Assembly (NCBI GenBank): GCA_041484845.1
Contig: JBGPIK010000007.1
Coordinates: 1 to 46,328 of the forward strand
Reading direction: 5' to 3'
Origin: JBGPIK01 sp041484845
GTDB taxonomy: Bacteria > Desulfobacterota > Binatia > UBA9968
Length of the DNA stretch: 46,328 nt
The translations under genes were made by a program, and so were the position numbers. Shown one piece after another: positions 7,554 to 16,133 of this stretch; within the stretch, counting starts at the first letter, position 1, and each line of letters begins with the position of its first letter. A model generated the notes under the pieces. The model was not told the origin of the DNA. It was given only the letters and a program-made list of their open reading frames with translations, and searched no databases.

Positions 7554-8696
7554 ATGGAATCGGCAATCATAGTCGGCCTGCGAGGCCTTTTTGATGGCGT
7601 GACCAATCTCGGTCCCGGGCCTGTCATCATGCTGTTCATTGGGTGTCTTCTGCTGTACTTAGGCATTAGCAAGGGTTATGAGCCGCTGCTCCTCGTTCCC
7701 ATCGGTTTTGGTGCGATACTGGTCAACATTCCGCTGGCCGGTTTGATGGAAGATGACGGTTTTCTGCGATTTCTTTACAACACCGGCGTGATCACCGAAG
7801 TATTTCCGCTGCTGATTTTTGTCGGTATCGGCGCGATGACGGATTTTCAACCGCTTATGGAGAATCCGAAAATTATTCTTCTCGGCGCCGCCGGTCAGTT
7901 CGGAATCTTTCTCACGCTATTGCTGGCGCTGGCCATCGGTTTCGATAAGCTCGATGCCGTCGCCGTCGCCGTGATCGGCGCCTGCGATGGACCCACGGCG
8001 ATATACGTGAGCTCGAAATTTGCTCCACACCTGCTGGGCGCGGTCTCCATAGCCGCTTACTCTTACATGTCCTTGGTGCCGCTGATCCAGCCGCCGATTA
8101 TGCGCTGGCTGACAACAGATAAAGAGCGCAAGATCGTTATGGGCGTTGTCAGGCAACCTGTGTCCAAGACGACAAAAATTGTTTTCCCGATTGTCGTCAC
8201 GATTGCCGCCTCGATCCTCGCCCCTAAGGGAACTCCATTGATTGGAACGCTTATGTTGGGCAATTTACTTAGGGAATCCGGAGTTGTGGAGCGTCTACGA
8301 CACGCGGCTGAGAACGAAATCGCTAATATCGTCACGCTGTTTCTCGGCCTCGCCATCGGCGCAACAATGCAAGCCGACAAATTCCTCCAGAGGCAAACGC
8401 TTTTGGTTCTGCTCTTGGGGCTCATCGCCATTGGGCTCGATACCGTTATGGGAGTTCTCTTTGGAAAACTGATGTGCCTGCTCACCGGCGGAAAAATAAA
8501 CCCGCTCATCGGTGCTGCCGGAATTTCCGCATTTCCAATGGCAGCCCGGGTTGCCCAGGCGGAAGGACAGAAGTATAACAAAAAGAACTATCTTCTGATG
8601 CATGCGATGAGCGCTAACGCCGGTGGCCAGATCGGCTCCGTAATTGCCGCCGCCGTAATGCTTTCGGTTCTCAAAGGTATGGGCATCGTCGGCTAG
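7554..8696 (+). CDS. Na+-translocating decarboxylase beta subunit
   Basis: 380 residues with about nine to eleven hydrophobic helices. It matches OadB/MmdB/GcdB: GLMEDDGFLRFLYNTGV near the N-terminus, GACDGPTAIYVSSKFAP in the region holding the essential Asp, and GAAGISAFPMAARVAQ plus HAMSANAGGQIGSV near the C-terminus. This subunit decarboxylates carboxybiotin and couples it to Na+ export across the inner membrane. It is nine bases downstream of the small anchor subunit and eleven upstream of the carboxyltransferase gene. Confidence 0.95.
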   Translation: MESAIIVGLRGLFDGVTNLGPGPVIMLFIGCLLLYLGISKGYEPLLLVPIGFGAILVNIPLAGLMEDDGFLRFLYNTGVITEVFPLLIFVGIGAMTDFQPLMENPKIILLGAAGQFGIFLTLLLALAIGFDKLDAVAVAVIGACDGPTAIYVSSKFAPHLLGAVSIAAYSYMSLVPLIQPPIMRWLTTDKERKIVMGVVRQPVSKTTKIVFPIVVTIAASILAPKGTPLIGTLMLGNLLRESGVVERLRHAAENEIANIVTLFLGLAIGATMQADKFLQRQTLLVLLLGLIAIGLDTVMGVLFGKLMCLLTGGKINPLIGAAGISAFPMAARVAQAEGQKYNKKNYLLMHAMSANAGGQIGSVIAAAVMLSVLKGMGIVG

Positions 8697-8707
8697 AACA
8701 AAACCGC

Positions 8708-10261
8708 ATGACGCAATCCAGAGAAGAACTGGAAAAGAAACTTGTCGCTTTAGAAAAGACGGCCGCCGAAGGCGACTCGAAGGCCGCCGCCAAGCAGCGG
8801 TCCGAAGGCAAACTGACGGCGCGCGAACGTATCGATTGCCTTCTCGATGCGGGCAGTTTCGTCGAAGAGTTCATGCTGGCCGAAACCCAGTGCGTCGATT
8901 TCGGCATGGCGAAGAAAAAACTACCCTCTGACGGTGTCGTTACCGGCTTTGGCAAAATCGATGGCCGGCCAGTGTACATTTTTTCACAGGACCGCTCGGT
9001 GCTTGCAGGCACCGTCGGCAGCGCGCATGCTGAAAAAATCGCCTATGTCATCCAGACCGCGCGCAAACTGGGTATTCCCCTCATCGGGCTGAACGACTCC
9101 GCCGGCGCGCGGATTCAGGAAGGCCTTTCTGTCACGACCGCCATCGGAAAAATTTTTTTCGAGAATAGCATCACGTCCGGCTGTGTTCCTCAAATATCGG
9201 CCATTATGGGCCCCTGTATCGGTGTCGGCTCCTATTCCCCCGCACTGACCGACTTTATCCTGATGGTTCAACATACCAGCCAGATGTTCATCACGGGGCC
9301 TGCGGTTATTAAAGAAGTTCTCGGCGAAGCCATCACGATGGAGGAGTTGGGCGGGACAAAAATGCATTCTGAAATTTCGGGAGTCACGGATCTGGTCGCC
9401 CGGAACGATGAAGAATGCCTAGCCATGATTCGGCGGCTGCTCGGCTTTCTGCCGTCGAACTTTGAATCGGCGCCGCCACGCAAAGAGACTAGGGATGACC
9501 CGGCGCGAATGCTCGAATCCCTGGAACAAATCGTTCCTGAGGATATGCGCAAGGCGTACAACGTTCTCCAGGTCATCAAAGCAATCGTGGATGACGGCGA
9601 TTTTCTCGAGCTGAAAGCCAAATTCGCGCGCAACCTCGTCATCGGCTTTGGCCGGCTGGACGGTTATCCTGTCGGATTCGTCGCCAATCAACCGATGTTT
9701 TTGGCAGGAAGCCTTGACGTCGATGCTTCGGATAAAGCGGCGCGCTTCATTCGGTTCTGTGACGCATTCAACATTCCTGTCATAACCTTGGTGGATGTTC
9801 CGGGCTTTTTTCCGGGCAAACAGCAGGAAGAAAAGGGCATCATCCGCCACGGCGCTAAAATGCTTTACGCCTACGCGGAGGCTACCGTACCTAAGATCAC
9901 CGTCGTGCTGCGCAAAGGCTACGGCGGCGCCAAACAAGCGCTGTGCACGCGCGAGATGGGAGCTGACCAACTCTTCGTTTGGCCCGGTGTTGAGCTGGCT
10001 GTGATGGGCGGCGGCGGTGCCGTCAATGTGCTTTATCGGCGTGAAATTGAACAATCGCCGGATCCGGAAAAAACTCGCAACGAGAAACTCGCCGAGTTTA
10101 CCGAACGCTTTAGCGGACCGTTCGAAGCGCTTTCCAAACAATTCGCCCAGGCGGCGATCCGGCCGCACGAAACACGCCGGCGGTTAATCCAATCTTTAGA
10201 AGTTCTTCGCTACAAAAAGGAAGAGAGACCCCGAAAGAAACACGGCCTCATGCCCGTGTGA
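8708..10261 (+). CDS. Acyl-CoA carboxyltransferase subunit (methylmalonyl-CoA decarboxylase alpha / PccB-like)
   Basis: 517 residues, the usual length for the family. Both crotonase-type halves are present: the N-terminal half with TARERIDCLLD, GLNDSAGARIQEG and GSYSPALTDF, and the C-terminal half with VDVPGFFPGKQQE, LRKGYGGAKQALC and VMGGGGAVNVLYRREI. It moves a carboxyl group between an acyl-CoA and carrier-bound biotin. Next to the biotin carrier and beta subunit it most likely forms a sodium-pumping methylmalonyl-CoA decarboxylase. The sequence alone does not exclude glutaconyl- or malonyl-type substrates. No strong Shine-Dalgarno is seen, so translation may be coupled to the upstream gene. 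Confidence 0.92.
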   Translation: MTQSREELEKKLVALEKTAAEGDSKAAAKQRSEGKLTARERIDCLLDAGSFVEEFMLAETQCVDFGMAKKKLPSDGVVTGFGKIDGRPVYIFSQDRSVLAGTVGSAHAEKIAYVIQTARKLGIPLIGLNDSAGARIQEGLSVTTAIGKIFFENSITSGCVPQISAIMGPCIGVGSYSPALTDFILMVQHTSQMFITGPAVIKEVLGEAITMEELGGTKMHSEISGVTDLVARNDEECLAMIRRLLGFLPSNFESAPPRKETRDDPARMLESLEQIVPEDMRKAYNVLQVIKAIVDDGDFLELKAKFARNLVIGFGRLDGYPVGFVANQPMFLAGSLDVDASDKAARFIRFCDAFNIPVITLVDVPGFFPGKQQEEKGIIRHGAKMLYAYAEATVPKITVVLRKGYGGAKQALCTREMGADQLFVWPGVELAVMGGGGAVNVLYRREIEQSPDPEKTRNEKLAEFTERFSGPFEALSKQFAQAAIRPHETRRRLIQSLEVLRYKKEERPRKKHGLMPV

Positions 10262-10382
10262 TCTGTTGCTGCAAAGGTCGCCGGACGGGACAAAAATCGG
10301 AATACCGAAAGTGGAAATTCACCGCGCGAGCATCACGACAACGAACAGGTTTCAGGGACGTTGACGCCGCTCCATGGACGCG

Positions 10383-11996
10383 CTACTCGGCGGCCGGTAA
10401 CGAGAAGGAAAATATCGATCCTTTGCCTTGTTCGCTTTCAACCCAAATTTTTCCGCCATGCGCTTGAACGACCATTTTGCAGATAACCAGGCCAAGGCCG
10501 GTTCCCTTATGACCGGACTCCGTAATATTACTGCACTGACGGTATTTTTCGAAAAGTTTCGTCATTTCGCTATGAGCAATCCCAACGCCGCTGTCTTTCA
10601 CCCATACTTTGACCTGCGCATCGTCGGCTCGCGCCACGCCCAATTCAATCCCGCCCTCCGCGGGCGTGAAATTGATAGCGTTGCTCATCAAGTTATTGAT
10701 AACCTGTTCTAGGCGCCGCCGATCGCCCTGAACCAACGGTACGACTCCAGGTACGGACTTGATTAGAGCAATTTGCTTCTTTTGCGCCAAAAACAAAAAA
10801 TTGTCCAGGCTTTTATCAATCAGATCCCGCAGGTCCATCGGTTCCACAGTTAACTGAATATAGCCGGCTTCCAGCTTAGCCACATCGAGAAAGTCGCTCA
10901 CGAGATCGACCAGGCTATGGCTGTTTGCCAAAATTTTCCCCAGCCAGCGCTCTTGTTCATCGTTGACGTCACCGAACATTCCCTTCATCATGACTTCTGC
11001 CGCGCCGCTGATATTCATTAACGGAGAACGAAGATCGTGGGCGATCATCGCGACGAAATCTGCTTGCAGTTGATTTGCCTTTTCAAGCTCGCGCGCTTGT
11101 CTTTTGGTTTCCTCATAAAGTCGACTCCTTTGCACGGCGATTCCCATCTGATTGCCGATCGTTTCCAACAAATTCACTTCCTCCCGTTTAAAGGAGCGCG
11201 GTGTTCGGCTCGCCAGCTGGATGATGCCCAAAACCTCGCCATCGCCCCGTACCGGAACCTGGACAAACGATTCGACTCCCTCTTTTTTGAAAGTCTTTAA
11301 ACCTTCGCACCCCTGCACATGTTCTTCCACGCAAGTTTGCATAAAGATCAACTCTTTGAAATGCGTGGACTGCGCGAACTGCGAGGACTGCAAAATCCTG
11401 CGATGGCTCAGAACGTTTTGCGGATCGCGATAGCCCCGGGTCACGACCACTTCCAGCGTTTCGCCAGTCGCATCGAGCAGCCGAATATTGCCAAGATCAA
11501 GGGAGCCGATAAGCATGGCCTGATCGAGAATCTTTTCGAGGACCGGCTGCAAATCGAGAGATGCCAAGATAGTTTCGCTGATTGTTCTGACCGCCAGCAA
11601 TTCTCTATTGCGTTCTTTCAGGTTCTCCTCGGCCCTATGGCGCTGGACGGCGTACCGCAGCGAGCGCGCTAACAGGTGACCGTCCACCTGGCCCTTAATC
11701 AGGTAATCTTGGGCTCCCCGTTCCACAGCCTTGACGGCCGCCTCTTCATCATTGAAACCGGTCAGAACCACAATCGGCACTCCGGGAGCCTTGCTGAGCA
11801 CACTATCGATCGTATCGAGCCCGTGGGCGTCTGGAAGCGACAGGTCTAAGAGTACTGCGTCCACCCCGCCTTCGATCAGTCGGGCTACGGCCGTCGAAAG
11901 TCGCTCCGCGCGCTCGATTTCTAAATTCGTCTCAGACAACTCTTCTCGAATCAGAAGGGCGTCGTCTTCATTATCTTCGACGAGCAAGACTCGCAT
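10383..11996 (-). CDS. Response regulator-GAF-histidine kinase hybrid
   Basis: About 537 residues: a receiver domain at 1-120 (acidic pocket EDNEDD, phosphoacceptor Asp 51 in VLLDLSLPD), a GAF domain at about 140-290, a coiled coil, HisKA with His 320 in MIAHDLRSPL, and a HATPase domain (N box near 435-440, DSGVGIA, KGTGLGLVICK) to the end. No membrane segment is seen, so it is a cytoplasmic relay kinase. The ATG at 11996 was chosen because the receiver fold starts there; the longer frame is not conserved-looking. It follows the small regulator at 12004 by seven bases, so a phosphorelay within this operon is likely. Confidence 0.93.
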   Translation of the reverse strand: MRVLLVEDNEDDALLIREELSETNLEIERAERLSTAVARLIEGGVDAVLLDLSLPDAHGLDTIDSVLSKAPGVPIVVLTGFNDEEAAVKAVERGAQDYLIKGQVDGHLLARSLRYAVQRHRAEENLKERNRELLAVRTISETILASLDLQPVLEKILDQAMLIGSLDLGNIRLLDATGETLEVVVTRGYRDPQNVLSHRRILQSSQFAQSTHFKELIFMQTCVEEHVQGCEGLKTFKKEGVESFVQVPVRGDGEVLGIIQLASRTPRSFKREEVNLLETIGNQMGIAVQRSRLYEETKRQARELEKANQLQADFVAMIAHDLRSPLMNISGAAEVMMKGMFGDVNDEQERWLGKILANSHSLVDLVSDFLDVAKLEAGYIQLTVEPMDLRDLIDKSLDNFLFLAQKKQIALIKSVPGVVPLVQGDRRRLEQVINNLMSNAINFTPAEGGIELGVARADDAQVKVWVKDSGVGIAHSEMTKLFEKYRQCSNITESGHKGTGLGLVICKMVVQAHGGKIWVESEQGKGSIFSFSLPAAE

Positions 11997-12003
11997 TTTC
12001 TGC

Positions 12004-12444
12004 TTAACTCCGCGTGGAAGGTATCCGGGAGACCAGCGCCCAATAAAGAGCAAATTGGCGGATCACATCCCTGAACTTATCAAAATCCATGGGTTTCGTG
12101 ATGAACGAACATGCGCCTTGTGCGTAGGATTTGATAATATCGGTCTCACTGTCGCTCGTCGTCAGCATGACAACGGGGATGTGCATCAGAGCCGGATCGG
12201 CTTTGATTTCATTGAGCACTTCAAATCCGTTTTTCTTTGGCATATTGATGTCAAGGAGGATAAGGCCCGGAACTCGTGCATTTTGATATTCCCCTTGACG
12301 GCGCAAGTAGGCCAGAGCCTCTTCTCCATCGCGCACCACGGACATCAAATTCACAAGCTTGGCATCCGCCAGCGCCTCCCGCTCGAGCAAGATGTCATCT
12401 TCATTGTCCTCTACCAGGAGAATCTCCATGGGCTCTCCGATCAT
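12004..12444 (-). CDS. Single-domain response regulator, Rcp1-like
   Basis: 146 residues forming one receiver domain: VEDNEDD acidic pocket, Asp 65 in LILLDINMPKKNG, MLTTS and the conserved Lys of FITKPM. The KKNGFEVL form is typical of regulators paired with GAF/phytochrome-like kinases (Rcp1 type). AAGGAGG lies nine bases upstream of the ATG at 12444, and this ATG overlaps the TGA of the upstream kinase (ATGA), so translation is coupled. With no output domain it probably shuttles phosphate between the flanking kinases. Confidence 0.93.
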   Translation of the reverse strand: MIGEPMEILLVEDNEDDILLEREALADAKLVNLMSVVRDGEEALAYLRRQGEYQNARVPGLILLDINMPKKNGFEVLNEIKADPALMHIPVVMLTTSDSETDIIKSYAQGACSFITKPMDFDKFRDVIRQFALYWALVSRIPSTRS

Positions 12445-14846
12445 TGATTCATACCTCCTTCGGGATCTTTGCCGCGACTAAAAGTGATGGTAAATTCCGC
12501 TCCGCCGCCCTCTCTCGGCCGTATCCAGGCACTTCCGCCGTGTCGCTCGGCAATCTGCCGCACGATAGCCAGGCCTGCCCCTGTTCCTTCGACTTCCCGC
12601 CCGACGGCCCGCTGGAACAGTTGAAAAATGCGTTCCGCATGCTCGGGGGCAACGCCGGGTCCGCGGTCGCGGACCGTTATACCCACCAGGTTCGATTGCG
12701 ACGGCTCCGGCTGATAAGGCAGGACCTCGACATCAGGGGCTTCGCCGTTACAGGTGAATTTAAGGGCATTCCCAATAAGGTTATAAACCGCTTGCGTGAC
12801 CCACGTTTTGTCCACCCGCAGTCCAGGAAATCCATCGGCAATCTGGACGCGTGCTTTCGTCGCCCTGATTTTTTCCTCAAGGCGTTTGATAGCCTCCTGC
12901 ACGATCGTTTTCACGTCGACTTCCTCGGTCGGGAGCGCCATCCGCTGCGATCGAGAAAGAGTCAAAATGTCATCAAGGAGCCGATTTAACCTTTGTGCTC
13001 CGAGAATGACGCGACGGAGAAAGTCCTGGCCTTTATCGTCGAGCCGGTCACGATAGCGCTCATTGACCATGCGCGAGAAGTTCTCGATCGCGCGCAGCGG
13101 CTCGCGAAGGTCATGCGAGGTAACATAAAGGAGCGTTTCGAGATCGCGATTTTTAGCGGCGACTTCCGCCCTGGCCCGTCCTCTCTCGGCAATTTCATGT
13201 TGCAATCCCACATTCAAGCGCGACAATTCTTCCTTCTGGCGCTCCAAGACAAGCAATAATTCATCCTTCGCCCTGTTCGATTGCTCCAACTCCGCCGCCT
13301 GCCGCCTGGTTTGCTCGTAGAGTTGGGAGTTATGGATTGCCATGGCGGCTTGGCTCGCCAATGCGGAAAGAAGCTCGACCTGCTCGCCAGCAAATTCACA
13401 CTCTTGCCGAGTGTAGAAAGATAGCACGCCAAAAATAACGTCGCGCGCAATCAACGGCACTCCGAGATATGAAACCAACCCATGCTTGCGGAAGAACTGA
13501 GCGTCTCGTACGCGTGGATCGGTTTGTACATTACTAACCGTTAAAGACGCCTTGTTTTCGAGCACCCGATGAGGGAGGCCGCGCCCGTTGCCTCGAGATT
13601 CTGCTCGCCATTCCTCTTTATCGATGTTGCGACACGCCGTGGCCTCCAGCATTCCGCTCTCCGCATTGAGTAATCTTACCGTCGTGGCGGAATAAGGCAG
13701 GACGCGGTCGATTTTCTCGAGAAGGACATCCAGGATGTCATGGAGATCAAGCGTTGAGGTAATCGCAGTCGCGATTTCGTGGAGAACTCGGATCTGTTTC
13801 AAATTGCGCTCGGTCTGGCTAAACAGCCTCGCGTTTTCGAGCGCACCGCCAATTACGGTTCCGATCGACTGGAGAAATCCCACCTCACGCTGAGAAAACG
13901 GAATAGGCGTCCCCGCCGAAATGCCCAAGACCCCTACGACCTGAGCCCCCGCTTTCATTGGGATCCACGCGACGGAAAAACTCTGCGGTAACAAGGATTG
14001 GGTGTCGCGAAGCGCTTGGCGGTCATTGACCACTACCGGTTCGCCGGAGGCCAAGACTTGTTCTGTCACCGCATGCCGCGTCCTCTGCCGCAGAGCTTCG
14101 ATTTCCTCCGAAGAAAAACCATGGTGAGCAACGAGCGTAACCTGTCCCGTAGCAGGATCTTTGAGTCGGATGGACACTCGTTCCCGTCCGGTCACTTCGA
14201 GGACCTTGTCAAGCACAATCTTCAGCAGTTCATCGCGATGGAGCGACCGGCTCGTGGCTGCAGCGATCGCATTCAGGCTTTCTTGCTGCTTGGCGTGCTG
14301 TTCAACACTCTGAAACAAGCGGATTTTCTGCACGGCGATTCCGGTTTGCGTGCCGATGGCTTCGAACAGTCGTATTTGCTCGGGCTCAATTTCCCGGGGA
14401 GCGCGATTGCCGAGATGAATGACACCCAAGACGTCTTTGTGGGTGCGTAGCGGAACCGTGACGAGAAGGCGTACCCCTTCGCGCTTAAACGTGCGCATGC
14501 CCTCCACTTGCGCAACGTCCTCTACCTTGGTCTGCTTGCGTTCGATAACTTGAGCGGTAACCCGCGGGGAAGAAGGATCTTCGACGCGCTTGCGCTGGCG
14601 TTCAATATTGGCGAGATCGCGATAGCCTCGGCTCGCAACCGGTTCCAAACTATTCGACACGGGATTGAAAAGTCGGATCATACCAATATCGAAACCGCCC
14701 ATTTCAACGGTTTTCTCGAGGATTTGGTCCATCATGACGCTCAAGTCAATCGACTCCAGAATGATTTGGCTGATCTCGTGCAGTACCTGTTGCGCCGCAC
14801 CCGACCCACCTGGATGACCATTTTGTCGCGCTTCAAGTTGACTCAT
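12441..14846 (-). CDS. Triple-GAF sensor histidine kinase
   Basis: 801 residues without membrane segments. Three GAF domains are visible (about 15-185, 190-345 and 350-515), then a coiled coil (about 515-570), HisKA with His 578 in TSHDLREPLRAIENF, and a HATPase domain with NLIGNALKF, VRDRGPGV and a GTGAGLAIVRQIAERHGG lid. The HisKA form resembles phytochrome-type kinases, but no chromophore-binding Cys is obvious in the GAF domains. It is first of three genes in an apparent operon with the regulator at 12004 and the hybrid kinase at 10383. The ligand is unknown. Confidence 0.93.
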   Translation of the reverse strand: MSQLEARQNGHPGGSGAAQQVLHEISQIILESIDLSVMMDQILEKTVEMGGFDIGMIRLFNPVSNSLEPVASRGYRDLANIERQRKRVEDPSSPRVTAQVIERKQTKVEDVAQVEGMRTFKREGVRLLVTVPLRTHKDVLGVIHLGNRAPREIEPEQIRLFEAIGTQTGIAVQKIRLFQSVEQHAKQQESLNAIAAATSRSLHRDELLKIVLDKVLEVTGRERVSIRLKDPATGQVTLVAHHGFSSEEIEALRQRTRHAVTEQVLASGEPVVVNDRQALRDTQSLLPQSFSVAWIPMKAGAQVVGVLGISAGTPIPFSQREVGFLQSIGTVIGGALENARLFSQTERNLKQIRVLHEIATAITSTLDLHDILDVLLEKIDRVLPYSATTVRLLNAESGMLEATACRNIDKEEWRAESRGNGRGLPHRVLENKASLTVSNVQTDPRVRDAQFFRKHGLVSYLGVPLIARDVIFGVLSFYTRQECEFAGEQVELLSALASQAAMAIHNSQLYEQTRRQAAELEQSNRAKDELLLVLERQKEELSRLNVGLQHEIAERGRARAEVAAKNRDLETLLYVTSHDLREPLRAIENFSRMVNERYRDRLDDKGQDFLRRVILGAQRLNRLLDDILTLSRSQRMALPTEEVDVKTIVQEAIKRLEEKIRATKARVQIADGFPGLRVDKTWVTQAVYNLIGNALKFTCNGEAPDVEVLPYQPEPSQSNLVGITVRDRGPGVAPEHAERIFQLFQRAVGREVEGTGAGLAIVRQIAERHGGSAWIRPREGGGAEFTITFSRGKDPEGGMNQ

Positions 14847-14893
14847 CGCCGTTCCATCCGCATCCGCCCTTTCATATGCCTGATCCCTTCAAG

Positions 14894-15546
14894 TTAAATA
14901 CCCACGGGGAGAGCCACGGTAAATGTGGAGCCATTTCCTGGTTCGCTCGCGACCTTGAGTTCGCCGCCGAGCATCTCAGTGATTTTTTTTGCTGTGAAGA
15001 GTCCTAATCCCATCCCGTCATACATCCGCGCAATTCAGGTATCCAGCTGCCGATATTTTTCAAATCCGCCGGAACGTCTCAGACAAAGTTCGGGTCCTTT
15101 TCTTGAAGCAGCGCAAGGTCAGATTGGAGCTCTCCGAGTACCGTGCTGAGCCCCACTTCTCCTTTGCTGAGTTCTACGCAACCGGCCTCGATGTTGCCGG
15201 CATGCAGCACGCTCATGACCAGAGCCAAAATATCCTCAGAAGCCTTCATGATCCGCGTCAGTTAGCTGCTTTGTTCCGCTGTTGCGACGAGCCGATTTTG
15301 AATCGAGGCTACGTCCCGATGCATGCGTAGCGCTCGGCAAAATCGCGAGAGCACCGGTAACCATTCCTCAGGATGCTGCACGCTCTGCTTGTTTTTATAC
15401 GGCTCGGCGTTTTTTTCTCTGAGCGTTTGGGCAAGACCGTCGAACGCGGCGGCCCGTTCTCTCATCTCGTCTCGGTCGCGCAGGCGGCGCGTAGCATTCA
15501 CAGATGGGCGCGCGATGCGCGCCATTGATCGGAAGACGCCATTCAT
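14894..15546 (-). pseudogene. Eroded HAMP-HisKA-HATPase histidine kinase
   Basis: Fragments of one kinase read in order on the minus strand. A HAMP-like piece (ARIARPSVNATRRLRD through AAAFDGLAQTLREKNAE) ends at TAA 15262-15264. A HisKA-like piece (LTRIMKASEDILALVMSV through LALLQEKDPNFV) ends at TGA 15079-15081; the frame continues DVPADL, as in the usual NFVWDYPADL, so the TGA replaced a Trp codon. Then a large internal deletion joins to FEKYRQLDT, TGA at 15035-15037, and IARMYDGMGLGLFTAKK to GSTFTVALPVGI, a HATPase G2 box. The N box and G1 box are missing. The first fragment starts in ATGA overlap with the HTH gene upstream. Confidence 0.72.
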
Positions 15547-15761
15547 AGCTCCCTACTCCTCTTTTTCGCATCTACGGCATTTTCCCGATGTTCCACCCAT
15601 AGTTGAAGTTGGCTTTCACGGACGCGCCACTGACCTCCGACTTTCAGGGCCGGCAGATCGCCACCTTGGATCATCCTGTGCAGAGTCCGTGTTGATACGT
15701 GCAAGAGCTGCGCAGCCTCGGCGAGGGTCAGCAGACGAATATTGGAAAACGTGTTGTCCAT
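15543..15761 (-). CDS. Excisionase-type (MerR-like) helix-turn-helix protein
   Basis: 72 residues matching the HTH_17/excisionase DNA-binding family: LLTLAEAAQLLHVSTRTLHR, then GGDLPALKVGGQWRV and a basic tail. The ATG at 15761 was chosen because GGAGGA lies nine bases upstream. Proteins of this type bind DNA as small regulators; the family name does not imply a phage, and no integrase is nearby. Its stop overlaps the start of the eroded kinase (ATGA), which suggests that it once regulated or accompanied that kinase. Confidence 0.85.
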   Translation of the reverse strand: MDNTFSNIRLLTLAEAAQLLHVSTRTLHRMIQGGDLPALKVGGQWRVRESQLQLWVEHRENAVDAKKRSREL

Positions 15762-16133
15762 AAACTGCTTTCCTCCGTGACGCAATGGGGGTGCCAGGGA
15801 GAAAAACCTGCTAAGCTATTACTTTTGAACGAGAAGATCCGTCGCGAGTCGCGCTTTGCGAGTACAAAATTGGACAACATCGGACAAGGGACGACGGTCT
15901 CTGCCACGGGACGCGCCGTGCGGAAATCCTTGGACATTTGAGGGATACGTGTAAAGGCGTAAAAGCGGGGCTAAGAAATCTACTGCTAAGCGCGAACAGC
16001 ACCGGACGTCGAGTTGTCGACAGGCAACTGAATGATCTTTTCAGAAATGTTCGAAGTGGAGATCGCCCCAAAAAACATTTTCGCGGTAACTTTCGTTTCC
16101 GTGAGCATCACCAGCGGGTTCGCCGGTCAGGCG
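15762..16133. other. Intergenic stretch, no gene seen
   Basis: About 370 bases between the HTH gene and the MoeA fusion gene, both transcribed leftward. Short open frames here lack ribosome sites and family likeness. I see no convincing promoter, terminator or repeat. It should hold the promoter of the HTH gene. Confidence 0.5.

Noticed and set aside
9419..10168. 249-codon leftward open frame antisense to the carboxyltransferase gene
   Set aside because: The plus-strand protein has all family motifs; the antisense product resembles nothing and is a by-product of codon composition.
15543..15761. Phage or integrative element marker, because of the excisionase-like HTH
   Set aside because: No integrase, att-like repeat or phage gene nearby; HTH_17 proteins are common in ordinary chromosomal contexts.
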